64,000 bases of DNA from Stichopus chloronotus (Eukaryota; Echinodermata; Holothuroidea; Aspidochirotida; Stichopodidae). Position numbers and translations under genes: made by a program. The notes below the pieces were generated by a model. It saw only the letters and a program-made list of their open reading frames with translations. It was not told where the DNA came from and did not search any database. Each line of letters opens with the position of its first letter. Position 1 is the stretch's first letter. The stretch is taken from the NCBI GenBank assembly GCA_021234535.1, contig CM037829.1, forward strand, positions 31,406,962-31,470,961, given 5' to 3'. Of the stretch, positions 1 through 10,917 are shown in pieces.

Positions 1-844
1 GGTTCTGTATAGTTACGAAAATGTTCAACAAGTTAAAAGGCGTTTTACACTTTCTCAGTCTGTTAAAAAAGTGTCTCGCAAATGCAAGTTCAAAATAGCT
101 TTGTAACTTGTGTAAAATAAAACAGAATATACTTCATTTGTGATATCATAATAAGACCTTCTGTAACCGTGAGATGAGCACAGATCTATTGACCTAAACG
201 ATACTTTTTGCGCGAGGATTCCTTTTCAGTGGGAACGCTGTTAAAGGTGTAAATTGTGAAATATAAATTTACAGAAGATAAAATAAAGAAGTACAAAAGG
301 AACACAGAAATGTTACAATTTACAATTTCTGTAATTTTTTGTTATCTCTTTATTTTATTTTCCGTAAATTTGCAGACATTTTTTTTACAGTGGAGCTAGT
401 TAAGTGGGCTTTGGCCAAAATTTTGAAATGAAAATTTGTGACTTTTAACTTTTGCTAATCGCATGGGCTCGATCCAATCTTCGGTTTGATTTATCACTGA
501 TGATGTGACAGGTCTATAGATATCAAATTTAAGGTCACTGTGGAAAAGATCTCTAGCAAGAGAATTATTTAATCAATAGATAAGTAATTTAGAAATGCAG
601 AAAAATGTATGGAAAAATATCTAGTAACATTTTCACTTTGGCCACGGTGCCAGTGGTAAATAACATTAAACTCCGTTTTTCTTAAAATAACCTTCTTCAG
701 AAGTAACATGCAATGTCTGCCCTAGCCTCTCTGGCTCTCTTTCGCCAGAGCAGCTAGGACTTCTGGAAAGGTTGTTAAAATGTATATGAATGATTGGTGA
801 TCGCGTGTCTTACATTTTCAAAAATCCAGTGTACAGACGAATGT

Positions 845-943
<99 letters not shown>

Positions 944-2094
944 TGAAACAAACTCTATGGAAATTTTACAAGTACACACCTGTAAAAATTACCAGAGAAG
1001 TTAAAAATTAGAAGTTTCTGACTTTTCGTTTACGTACAGACTATATGTAATGTGAGTAAACGACATTTTCTGTAAACTCTACTGTTAAAGGTTTCCTTTT
1101 ACAGCCTTTTTTTTTTTATAGAGCGTTAACAACACGTCACTGACGTCCGAACAACTGACCGATTAACGTCAAATATCTTGTCAGGGGTTTTCGTGTTGGT
1201 TCTGTGGCGATCTCTAATGCCAAAACGGCAATCAAGAATAAATATGTTTAATTATGACACCTTTTTTCTCATTACTACCACCATTTGATAGAGCATGTGG
1301 ACTAAGAAATATGTCTTATCCTTCCTACGCTTCTCGGCCCCGAGACGTCAAACAATTATACTTTAACTGCGTGACTAGATTTTACTTTTGACATCCTCGA
1401 AAAGACTACGGGAAACAAAACCTTGCACTACTTGTACTTTAAATAAAAGGGCAAAAAAAAACCCCTTTTACTTCTAAAAGTATTCCATATAGCAAACTAT
1501 AGTAATAAGCTTCTGATATGCAACTGAAAGTTCAGTTTATCCTTTGGTGTAGTGCCAGTTTCAATTTGTAAGTATAGTAGTGAAAAGTAGTCCCTTTCAC
1601 TTTAGTGTGATGCATATCCAATTTTAGTTAGTATCCTAGCAACCGTTATTCCCCCAGGCTCCTTATACCTCCTTACACATGAAAAAGATTACGTAAAGCA
1701 ATTGCTTTGACGGCGGTGTGTTGCAGACGTTCAAGTGAGGGTTCTCTGCCTCCAAACATAAGACCACTGATAAGAACTCCTAGCCTGGAGTGTCAGAAGA
1801 GAGGGCTGTTACTGTATATAAGAACGAAGCTGAAGAGACAGGAGTCTATTTTTGACAACTAATAGATGAAACATTTCCGGAAATTTCATGAAATATCCAT
1901 ACGCAGATTCTTAATCATGTTTTTACCTCAACAGTTTAATGCTATAATGTAATAGGTGACACCAAGCGAAAAAAGACAGACTTTCCCCCTACGAGTGGCA
2001 ATGAGGTAGCAGTTGGGACACGGGTAAGCCCTTTCTGCAACCTGCAGCTGCCGACAAATAGGGCCCACCATATTTGTATTTATATTCTATTTCC
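1..2094. other. Non-coding DNA, no recognised gene
   Basis: AT-rich sequence with many stops in all frames. Apart from the TA microsatellite I see no exon, RNA gene or transposon here. Confidence 0.5.
847..942. repeat. (TA)48 microsatellite
   Basis: An uninterrupted run of 48 TA dinucleotides. It produces an artificial open frame of alternating Tyr-Ile. Confidence 0.99.
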
Positions 2095-2896
2095 CGTTTA
2101 TACCGTGGCCCTGAAGGGACGTTTCGAGATTTCAATATTTCGACTTTCCGTTTCGAGACTTTGAATTTTCCTTTCGATGTTTCGACTTTTCAGTTTCGAC
2201 ATTTTGACTTTTTTTTCGAGATGGCGACTTGTTTGGGCGTTACTTATGGCGCGATAGACATGCATGACAGAAAAATGAGGGTTAGAAGCAGCCTGGAAAG
2301 TGATCCACAAATTCAGATATTTTTTTTTTTTTCTGATCATGCGGGAAAATACATTGCTCTTGTAGAGGGCGGTCTGCAAATTTTGGTCAGTGTTTTATGT
2401 GCTTAGGTAAGGATATAAATTATCGGAGTTCGAATTTTGTGGTTACCGTCTAGTTAATTCACTATGTCATTCATTAAAACAAAACAACATGATCACGTGG
2501 CCAAAGCCATTGATACATCAGGACCATTCTTTTTCTATCATGCAGTCCTCCAACCTCTGGCGGCACGATGTCAGAGCAGGGAGTTGCTGTTTGACAAACA
2601 GCAGCTAGCTCAGTGGTCACGTCGGAGTACATACATACATACAAGCCCGCATGCATGATGTGTGTTATTTTGTGTTGCCTGAAAAAAGGAGAACGTCGAC
2701 CATATAAGGAACATCGAAATCTCAAAATATCGAAACATTGAAATACCGAAACGAAAAGTCGAAACATCGAAATCTCGAGATATCTCGAAACGACAAAGTC
2801 GAAGTATTGAAACAAAAATGTCGAAACATCAAAACAAAAAGTACGAAACACCTGAAATGTCGAAATGTAGGCTACCCTAAGGGCCACGGTACGTTT
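2095..2896. mobile_element. Fold-back-like element with long TTTCGA-rich inverted arms
   Basis: The left arm (about 2095-2222) and the right arm (about 2699-2896) are inverted copies. The outermost match is TACCGTGGCCCT at 2101-2112 against AGGGCCACGGTA at 2880-2891. Both arms are built from short imperfect repeats of the form TTTCGA plus a few bases; the right arm carries the complement, TCGAAA. The roughly 480-nt centre is unlike the arms and has no transposase motif. This is the architecture of fold-back or non-autonomous inverted-repeat elements. I could not settle the target-site duplication, so the ends are approximate. Confidence 0.6.
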
Positions 2897-5800
2897 AAGC
2901 CACATAAATAACTAGAACTGCATTTGTCCCACAAATACGCAGAATTGTAGTGCGTAGTAGGCTAAGTCCTTGTTGTTGGGAGTAAGTCAGTCTCTGTGGA
3001 TCCACTCCTCTTTGGAGTTAGCATTTTTTTGGGGGGAAGCAGTGCCGTTTCCTGTTGACCCCTTTCCCAATCCATTCTTTTTTTTATATCACGCTGGACG
3101 AAACAAAAATTTCATTGGATCTCTCTCATAATGTTGTTAAGTTGCCGACGCTTATCGTTACTATATACCGTATGTCGTACAAGCCTGTACTGCTCTGAGT
3201 TTTAAAGAGTACCCCAGTACTAGCTGTATCCATGTCAAAACTTTCTGTTTCACCACTGAAATAGAACATGAGAGCAGTACATCATGTACATGATTCTGCA
3301 GAAGGACGTCATGTTGTAACCATTAAAAAGCAGTGAAGCAGCACACGATTCTGTGCCATCATATGAAAACAAAATGGCGCTGTATTGCACACCTATTTGG
3401 AAACAACATAGACACTCCACGTTTATCACCTCATTGGGAAAAGACCGAACCACATTTCATGGCGTTTTCTGGAAATTTATCCGCAGGGCTCTCTCATCAC
3501 TTTAACTCCTTAAATCGTTCTTGTAGTCGTTGCATATGCTTTTCCTTAGTAGATTTTGGTTTGAAGACGGCCATAGCTCGCACTATACTGCTACTGCTAG
3601 GTCGAGTATCCATATTTGTATGAACTAAGTTACGTCACGCGCAGGTGAGGCGTTATGAGCCACACAAGGCTCAACAAAAGAAATTGCTGGTCGACCAGTA
3701 ATGACAAGATTGTAGTGCGGCGCACTACAATAATTACAGTGGTATAAGCTTTTGCGTCAAGAACCACACAAAAAATGTATTGAGTGACGGTGACGGTGCC
3801 AACAGTATACTTCAAAGGGTTTTATCGTCTTCCAACAGAAATACTTAGCCACACCCCATTTCCTCCTCCTCCTCCTCCTCCTCCTCCTCCTCCAAGTAAC
3901 AGCGTCCCCAGTGCCTTTTTAAGAAATTTTTAGTGGGGGGGGGGGTTTGAAAAAAGGGACCATCTAAACGGAGCCACCAAAGTCACAAGTGTTTTATGAA
4001 GACTGTTTTTTCTTTCGAAAAATGCTCTCCAGATTGCCAAAAATGAGTTTCCCATACCTAATAAGTAAATTTATCAAATCATCCTTATTTTTTCATCTTA
4101 TTTTTTCATCTTATTTTCTCAAGTTTCTCCGTCGATCAATTTATACGCTGTAGGAACCTATAGGCTCCCTAGCCCATCCCTAGGCTTCTTAGTCCGCGGA
4201 AACCTGCTAACCGTCGTTGACGTTGGTGTTTTGTTGCGAAGCTTGTGCTTCCCATACTAAGTCAGCAGTTTCGTCACTGACATAATTGGTAAGAAGACAC
4301 ACTGCTCGCAGTGGCGTAATGATGAAACTTGTGGCCCCTGGGTCCAGCGAAAGGACTGGTGGCTGCTGCGGAGAAGCGCACATCACGAGCACGAGGTACC
4401 AAAGGCGTGGGTCCTTAGGGCCCTGGAAGCTCTGGGGTTCTACAAGCTCTCTGGCGTAATCTAAGCCGTATATGCAACATTTCGTGGTGATTTTATCGGT
4501 TGGGATTTTGGGAGCAATCTGTGTTCATAGACATATTTTTGTTCAGCCTTGTCTGTCATACTGAAGTGGGAACAAAAAAAAAATGTTGCAAAGCTAGAAT
4601 ACATTAAAAGATTGAAGGACAATAAGAACAAGTGAACAAAGTCCAATTAACAAAAAGGTGTATATTTTCCAGCACTGATATTTCCACCCGTGGTGTAAAT
4701 CCTGTGCCATATGGACAAATGGTATACAACTTCCCTAAAACTCGGAAAGTATAGAGCTTGAATTTACTGAGCCTGGTCTTGCTGCCAGTAAACATATCGA
4801 TTAGTCCATCTATATCAAGTGACCATGCCTCCCTTACTCTCGATGGAAAGGACAGCCAGCGAATACAGCCTATCTTGAGAAATGGTTGAACGTAGTTATG
4901 TTTTGATTAGCTTCAACTTGCCTGGAGAATCATCTGGGCAAAATGTCGGCAAAACAGTGGAAAATATACCAAATTCGACTCACTGTCTGATACATACGGA
5001 AACATATATCCACATACAATTCTTAGGCGTCGGCGATTTAGCCGATAGCTATGGAAAACATCAGCCAAAGGGGTCCAAAATATGCTAAATTGACCAGTTA
5101 TTGGCTAATATGTCATGTGGCAAAACTCAACGAGAGTGAAATTAGAAATTCACTGAAATTAGAGGCAGCATTTGACTGTAATATTTACTGGCGTACGTAG
5201 CTGATCAAGTTCGAGTGTGTACCTTAGGCGCCTAAGTCAGTCGTATGGAAAGATTTGCAGTTGCAGGGCATATGATTCATGACGAATGTATTCATGCACA
5301 GAAAAATATGTCTATTGACTCGTTTATAGTTTCTTTAAACGACTCAATGGACTTGAAAACAAATAAAATACCTCTCTTCAAAGTTCTGTACATCAGTGCA
5401 ATGGGCCCCTTTGTTTGGGGGTCCCTGGGTTTGCCCGCCCGAGTCCATAGGCGTTACGCCGGCCGCTGACTGCTAGCACGCTATACATTACACACGTGCA
5501 TATACACAGAAATATCCGGGAAAAGGATGTATGCCTAGGTATACACTGTTAATAATGTTACAGACATGCTGTACATATATAGAAATTTTTTACAGTGTAC
5601 TCTAAGCGTAGTCACTGAGTGAAGTAGTTTGTACTTTCCCTGTCTGTATAAATTTGTTTTCACACGTGAAAACAAAAATTTCAAGAAAAAAGGGACCATA
5701 CTGGAGGGGGCGGGATGAGCTAAGTGGAGGGGCCGAGTATGGGCTGGGGGGCAGTATGTATGTTTGAAAGGCCCTAAGCTTCCCTGTTGAAAACCAAGCA

Positions 5801-7219
5801 GTAACCATCCTTACCGCGTAATTGTAAATACTGATTTTTTGTTTATAAAATCCTGATTTCTTTCTTAGTAGGCTGAATTTTTTCTTCTATTCTGAATTAT
5901 TTGTTGGATAAGGTGGATTTTTTTTTGTCTGATATGCTGAAAATATTTCTGGTGCCGTCCTTTTTTCCAGGATGTTTATGACACACTTGCAGTCCCGTAA
6001 TGTGACAGCTCGCTAGATGATTGACACCTGTGATGTGGGTTTTACGTAGTTATGTTATTGTAACTGAAACGCTAGTCAGCTGAACGTGACATGCAGACAA
6101 TTAGCACTGACAGTGCCACTGGAGATTGCGCAACTTTGGTCATAAGACTTTGCTTAGAGGTTGCTGCATGCAGAAACTATGAAATAGAGTGCAACCATGC
6201 TTCCATAATGCAACAACTAGTGCTACGATGTTACCACGCAGACTGCTGCTGATCACAAAGTACTACTTTAAAATTAAATTGCTGTGAAAGTAAGTATCTT
6301 GCCGTAAGCCCAGTGCCGGGTATGCGTGGAAATACACAGGTAGCCTAGGCTAATTAATTGAAACTAGCCTAAGTAGCCTCTAGCGCTAGACACAGTAGAC
6401 CGAACCCAGTAGTAGCGGACCAGCAGTGTCGCGGACTTGACCGTGTGTCAATATTGTTCGTTCTGCCAACTTCTGGAGTTAACTGTCAATTTTTTTGTGG
6501 CATGTATCACTATCACTAACAACAGTGTAGGCCTAGGTGCGTGTATTACAGTACAGACAGTCTAACTATCTAGGACTATGGCACCACAGGAAAAGGTAAC
6601 GACATGTCTGGATATCCTCTTACTGTAAAGTCACTTTGATGATTCTTCATTTAACCTCTTTCAAGTGTGCCCAACTTGTCTGGCCTTGGTGCAACTATTA
6701 GTAACTTCAGTGTTACTACAATACTATCCTCACAGGCAGCCTCACAGGGAAACTGCAAAAATAGTGAAGAGGGACTGGGACTCCCTCTTAGATTCCTCCT
6801 CCAGGCCGGCAAAACTCCAGGATCAATGTTCGATCCAATGGGCTATTCTGACTATGGCCCCAGTGCAACTATGATATGACTCTTTTAAGAAAACATAGGC
6901 TCTAATTTAGAATCAGTGCCCAGAATTGATGCGTGCTGTCACTGGCTATAGTATATATTCAGTGAAGTGGAACGGGCTTACCTATGCTGCTATGGTATGT
7001 TGAATGGTTTTCGTGCTGTTAAAATAGACTGAATGATGAATCAATTGCCTCGTGTTAGTAAACAGGGTTAGGGGATTGGGTTAGGTGTCATGATTGAGGG
7101 TTAGGGGATAGATACTTATTTACAACACATGATTGTATAAATATTGTTACATGACTATTTTGGAATAGGCCTATGTGTATTGTATGCATTTTTTAAACCC
7201 CCAACCACCAGATTTGCTC
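2897..7219. other. Non-coding DNA with simple repeats
   Basis: No gene recognised. It holds a TCC run at 3861-3893, a G-run near 3940-3950, and GTGGCGTAAT near 4311, which resembles a hAT-type terminus but has no partner that I can find. The stretch 6360-6600 has more CpG than its surroundings and ATGGCACCACAGGAAAAG before a GTAACG donor at 6596; it could be a promoter or first exon, but its phase does not lead to the ClC-7 start. Confidence 0.4.
3861..3893. repeat. (TCC)11 microsatellite
   Basis: Eleven uninterrupted TCC triplets. Confidence 0.97.
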
Positions 7220-7300
7220 TCGTAGAGTAGTGGGTAAGGCGTAAGACTTTTAGTGCAACAATTACCTTAATTCATATTTTAGGTTCGAAGCCTTCTACGA
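7220..7300 (+). pseudogene. tRNA-like relic (Ser/Leu type), possibly a SINE head
   Basis: TCGTAGA at 7220-7226 pairs perfectly with TCTACGA at 7294-7300, like a 7-bp acceptor stem. GGTTCGAAGCC at 7282-7292 fits the B box, and AGTGGGTAAGGCG resembles the A-box region of class II tRNAs. The anticodon and T stems pair poorly and there is no T-run after it, so it is unlikely to be a working tRNA gene. Confidence 0.3.
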
Positions 7301-10300
7301 TCTCATTCTCTTTCTGATTAACTTCTAACACTTCTTCCACAGGTCTAACATTAGTCTGTTTCACAGAAAATTCACACCTTTGAAATACCGAGGAAAGAAA
7401 AAAACTCGTACAAAATTAGAAAAGATAGAACATACAGTAGACAATATGCCAACTCTTTTAGTTGTCTGATACGTTGTTGACGTCACTTCCAGTCACTGGT
7501 TCTAAATTGGTACGCAAACATAAATTATTTGACTTTGGGGGTTTCCCCTATGTAATAAGTGGTTCTTTAATTCTTAAACAGAAGGTGTTTAAGTGCTATC
7601 CTTCATAGGATGTATATATCTTAAAGTGGAACCCCTCAGACTGACCACCAAAGAACAGGTCAGACAAATGTGGACCCGCAACTAGTTTCAGTCTTGGAAC
7701 TAGTAGAGCTATTTCTTTACTGATTTACCAGAGGCCACTGGCATTAGATGTCAATGGGGTCCTAAGAACTGGGGCAGACAGCCATCTCTAGCTTATGTAG
7801 AGCCCCCTTCTGTTCTTGAAAATAGGATTGATAATGTTCTTGTTCTTACATCCTATTGCAGACTACATACCTCATTTGACCCTCTGAATCCTGCAAATTA
7901 CTGAATTCCTGCGAATTTGCCTTTCGCTATGTCCTGCGGCAGAAGCCATTTTGTCAGTGGTCGAGAGCGATGTGAGCAGTCTCCATGACTGGCTATTAAT
8001 CCGCTCCTTAATATCCATGGGTGCAAAAGGCATAAGACAAAGAACAAACGTTGCTATGCAACTCTTCTTCCACATGAATTGGCAACTGACCAAAACCTGT
8101 TCTCTGCCTATTTCTATAATTCATTTACAAATTATAGTTGCTCATGTTCCAAATAGGTTGGCTGCATTGACAGAGTTGGTCGGTCAAATGGACGAAACAG
8201 GCTGGTCGAATTGACAGTTGGTAGAATTGGTCGTTGGTCAAATTGACCAGAAAGCAATTGATCCATTGCGTGCATGCTATGTTTGCGTAGAATCGGAATC
8301 TTTTGCATTTCACATATCACTCAGTGATGTAGCCATGATGGTAATACAATATTTACATACAGTTGCCCATAATTGAGTAATTAATTCCCTGAGATTGGCC
8401 TATCTTTCAGAAATAACTCCCACATTGCAACATCACTGTAGTGAGCTTAGCATCCTTGAACCTAACTGCAGTGATCTTTCTCTGGATGATGAACCCAGTT
8501 TAGGAATGCTCCTTCTCATTTTGGTCGTTTAAAATATTGCCAATAGATATCCTTACAATTGTGCCAGTTACGGGATACCATGATGCTGTTTATACATTTT
8601 GTCAACCTGATTTGCATTACAACTGCTTGTATAGTTTGCTACAGCTACAGTAGGAACCCATTCACTGAACCCTCTTTTACAGATTAACCTTGCTGTTAAA
8701 ATTAGGTAGCACCCTAATATTACTGGCTATTGCTGGACCAGCACTTAACCAAAACTAGGTTTTTAGAACTATTGCAAATTAACTGATGCTGATTAATATA
8801 GTCAAAGTTTGAAGCACATTGGTTCAGTTTTGAAATGAGTTCTTAAGGTCTGAGTGAAAATTGTAACAGCATTGAAACTGTGAGCAATTACCTCATTTGT
8901 ACCCTCCACAGATTTTCATTCTGAGCATACTGTAAGTCCTTGAAACTTCAACCTTGGACCAAATACCTTGGGACTCCCTGTTCCCCCTTTCAATGTTGGC
9001 TGTAGGATTACTGTTCAAAGTGTACATACACTCCTTTTGCACAACTTTGGAAAGGGGTGTGGGGTTGCATTTTATCCTCTCACCTAAAATTTAGTATTAT
9101 ATTTGCATTGTACGACAAAGTGCCCCAACAATTTTGTCCAAGATTGTGGCTCGCAGTAAACTGAACTGGCTTGCACTGTATATCATTACCTGTTTCACAA
9201 ACTGATCCCTTTCCTCCAACATGGCCTGCACTTTGTCCTTTCCGAATTTCGTATTCACTGTAGGAGTATCCTGCCACAGCAGGATGAGCCCCTTTTAAAA
9301 TGAAGAGGAACATTTGGGGTCTGTACATGTATAAGAGACTTAGTCTGAAAATGACTCAATAGACACTATCTAAGTCTAGACAAAAGCCTAACATGCAAAC
9401 TGTACAGTAGAAATGATCCAACCAAAAGATCAATTTCAAAGAATGATAATACCTTTGTTAGAGATCCTCAACCGAGCAGAGAAGATGAATGAACAATGTC
9501 AGTATTTGTTAAGGCAAACTAAGAGCAGCTTAGACTCCAGCCTCTCTTAAAGGTAAACCATCTACAGATAAATCTCTTTGGATTGGCTAACAAAATTCAT
9601 GATAATTCGTCACACTGTTTGAGCATGTTGATGGTGCATGGTCAAACTGAGAGATTCTGAAGATCAGAAATGCAACAAGAGCAACAATAGTACGGCAATG
9701 AACGATAGAGAAATCAATCGCTGCAAATCTGTAACTGGACACTTTTTACTATAATGTATTAAGCATAGGCAACCCATGTTCATGAAAACTATGAATATTT
9801 TCAGTGAGAGTATGGATTGATACTGTACATGACTAATGAGACTCACTGACATGCAACAGTTTCCTTCAAACATATTGCAAAATAAAAACAGTATCAAGGT
9901 AATGAACCTCTGTAAAGGGAAATAGGGCAGTTTAGAAGACACCAACATGACATACAAAAGAAATAGCTTTCGTCATTGTCAAACCATCGTGTCATCAATA
10001 AACACCTGCCAAAGCTTCATCTCCTCAAAACATTATGCATGTAGTTATTTCTTGAAAAGAAGGCTACTGTCCTTCCTTATTTTGAATAATCTAACATTCT
10101 GCATCCACAAATATTGGTTTCAATAACATGGATGTTTTCTGTGAAACAAACACCCTATTTCCCTTTAAAGACAAGCCAACTCTTGGAATGGACTAGTCAT
10201 GGATCTTTTCATGTTTAGCCAACTGTAACTTCATTTATATAAGTTGATGGTGTGTTGGCCCACATAATCTGTGAAGACAGTTGCGAACTGTTGTGCATGG

Positions 10301-10855
10301 ACATGTTGTGCATTTTGACAAAGAGTTACTCCTGCTATTAGGCTTAGTATGTGATTCTCATTCTATTTTATTTTGTCAGTACCGTCATTACATGCCACTG
10401 CAGCCTGGTTAGTCATGCATCTATTCCAATGGTACTGAAAAAGTGAGAAATTGCATTTTGGTATGAATAGGGGGTTTGCCTGTGGTCAGTAAAGTGTGGT
10501 AAAAATTGTCTGGTCACATATTTGCAAAGTGACTTTGGGCATTAGTTACCTCATTATTGTTGTTTTGGTTTTGCATCAGATCTTTAGAATCTCCGAAGTT
10601 TGACCATTTACCATCAACATACAGTATCTGTAAGGAGTACTTCCACAGTAGTGACCAGATATCATTAATTTGGGAATCAAATTAATGAGCCTCCACAAGC
10701 AAAACTTGAACATGGCAGTGATGTTCATAGGTGGGCCAGGTCTGATTCAAAAAAAAAAAAAAAAAAGGTTGTTGATTTGTGGCCTACAGTCACAGAGTGT
10801 TTAACAAGCTTGTCCCTTCTAATGATACAATTGCTGTTTGGTTATCACTCTCCAG
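7301..10855. other. Upstream DNA with unassigned coding-like patches
   Basis: Several short open segments have protein-like composition: plus 7630-7689 (ending TKEQVRQMWTRN), plus 8411-8500 (with CSELSILEPNCSDLSLDDE), minus 9190-9270 (with FGKDKVQAMLEERDQFVKQ before a GTAATG donor) and plus 9413-9550 (see separate entry). They lie on different strands and do not join into one gene model. They may be chance, decayed genes, or exons of a gene I do not recognise. Confidence 0.3.
9413..9550 (+). CDS. Unrecognised small ORF, 45 residues, possible terminal exon
   Basis: ATG at 9413, stop TAA at 9548-9550. It starts MIQPKDQFQRMIIPLLEILN, continues as a polar helix-like stretch with RAEKMNEQCQYLLRQ, and ends SSLDSSLS. 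The frame opens shortly before, after a possible TACAG acceptor near 9407, so it might be the last exon of an upstream plus-strand gene rather than a complete ORF. Composition looks coding-like and the minus strand is closed here. I do not recognise a family, and a chance ORF of this size is quite possible. Confidence 0.25.
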   Translation: MIQPKDQFQRMIIPLLEILNRAEKMNEQCQYLLRQTKSSLDSSLS

Positions 10856-10917
10856 GGGTAAAACCTTACCAGAGGATGGCTGATGCTGGAGAAACAACAA
10901 CTCTTTTGAGTGGTAGG
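10856..10917 (+). CDS. CLCN7: ClC-7-like exon 1 (5' UTR end and start codon)
   Basis: The acceptor TCTCCAG ends at 10855, so the 5' UTR is spliced and at least one more exon lies upstream. The start codon is at 10876 in the context AGAGGATGGCT. It reads [14 protein letters not shown] and ends at a GTGAGT donor, phase 0. ETTTLL matches the [DE]xxxL[LI] endolysosomal sorting signal; vertebrate ClC-7 has acidic dileucine signals in the same N-terminal place. The reading frame upstream of the ATG is closed by TAA at 10859, which supports this start. No homology beyond the motif can be claimed for so short a segment. Confidence 0.7.

Noticed and set aside
790..1011. 73-residue frame rich in alternating Tyr-Ile
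   Set aside because: It is only a translation of the TA microsatellite.
2074..2905. Overlapping frames of 93-143 residues with STFQFRHFDF-like repeats
   Set aside because: They are translations of the TTTCGA microrepeats in the fold-back arms.
4300..4460. GTGGCGTAAT sequence resembling a second hAT-type end
   Set aside because: No matching inverted end or target duplication nearby.
6667..6879. 70-residue frame ending MGYSDYGPSATMI, possible terminal exon
   Set aside because: It looks protein-like and has a TTTCAAG acceptor, but no upstream exon fits its phase and no family is recognised; left as unproven.
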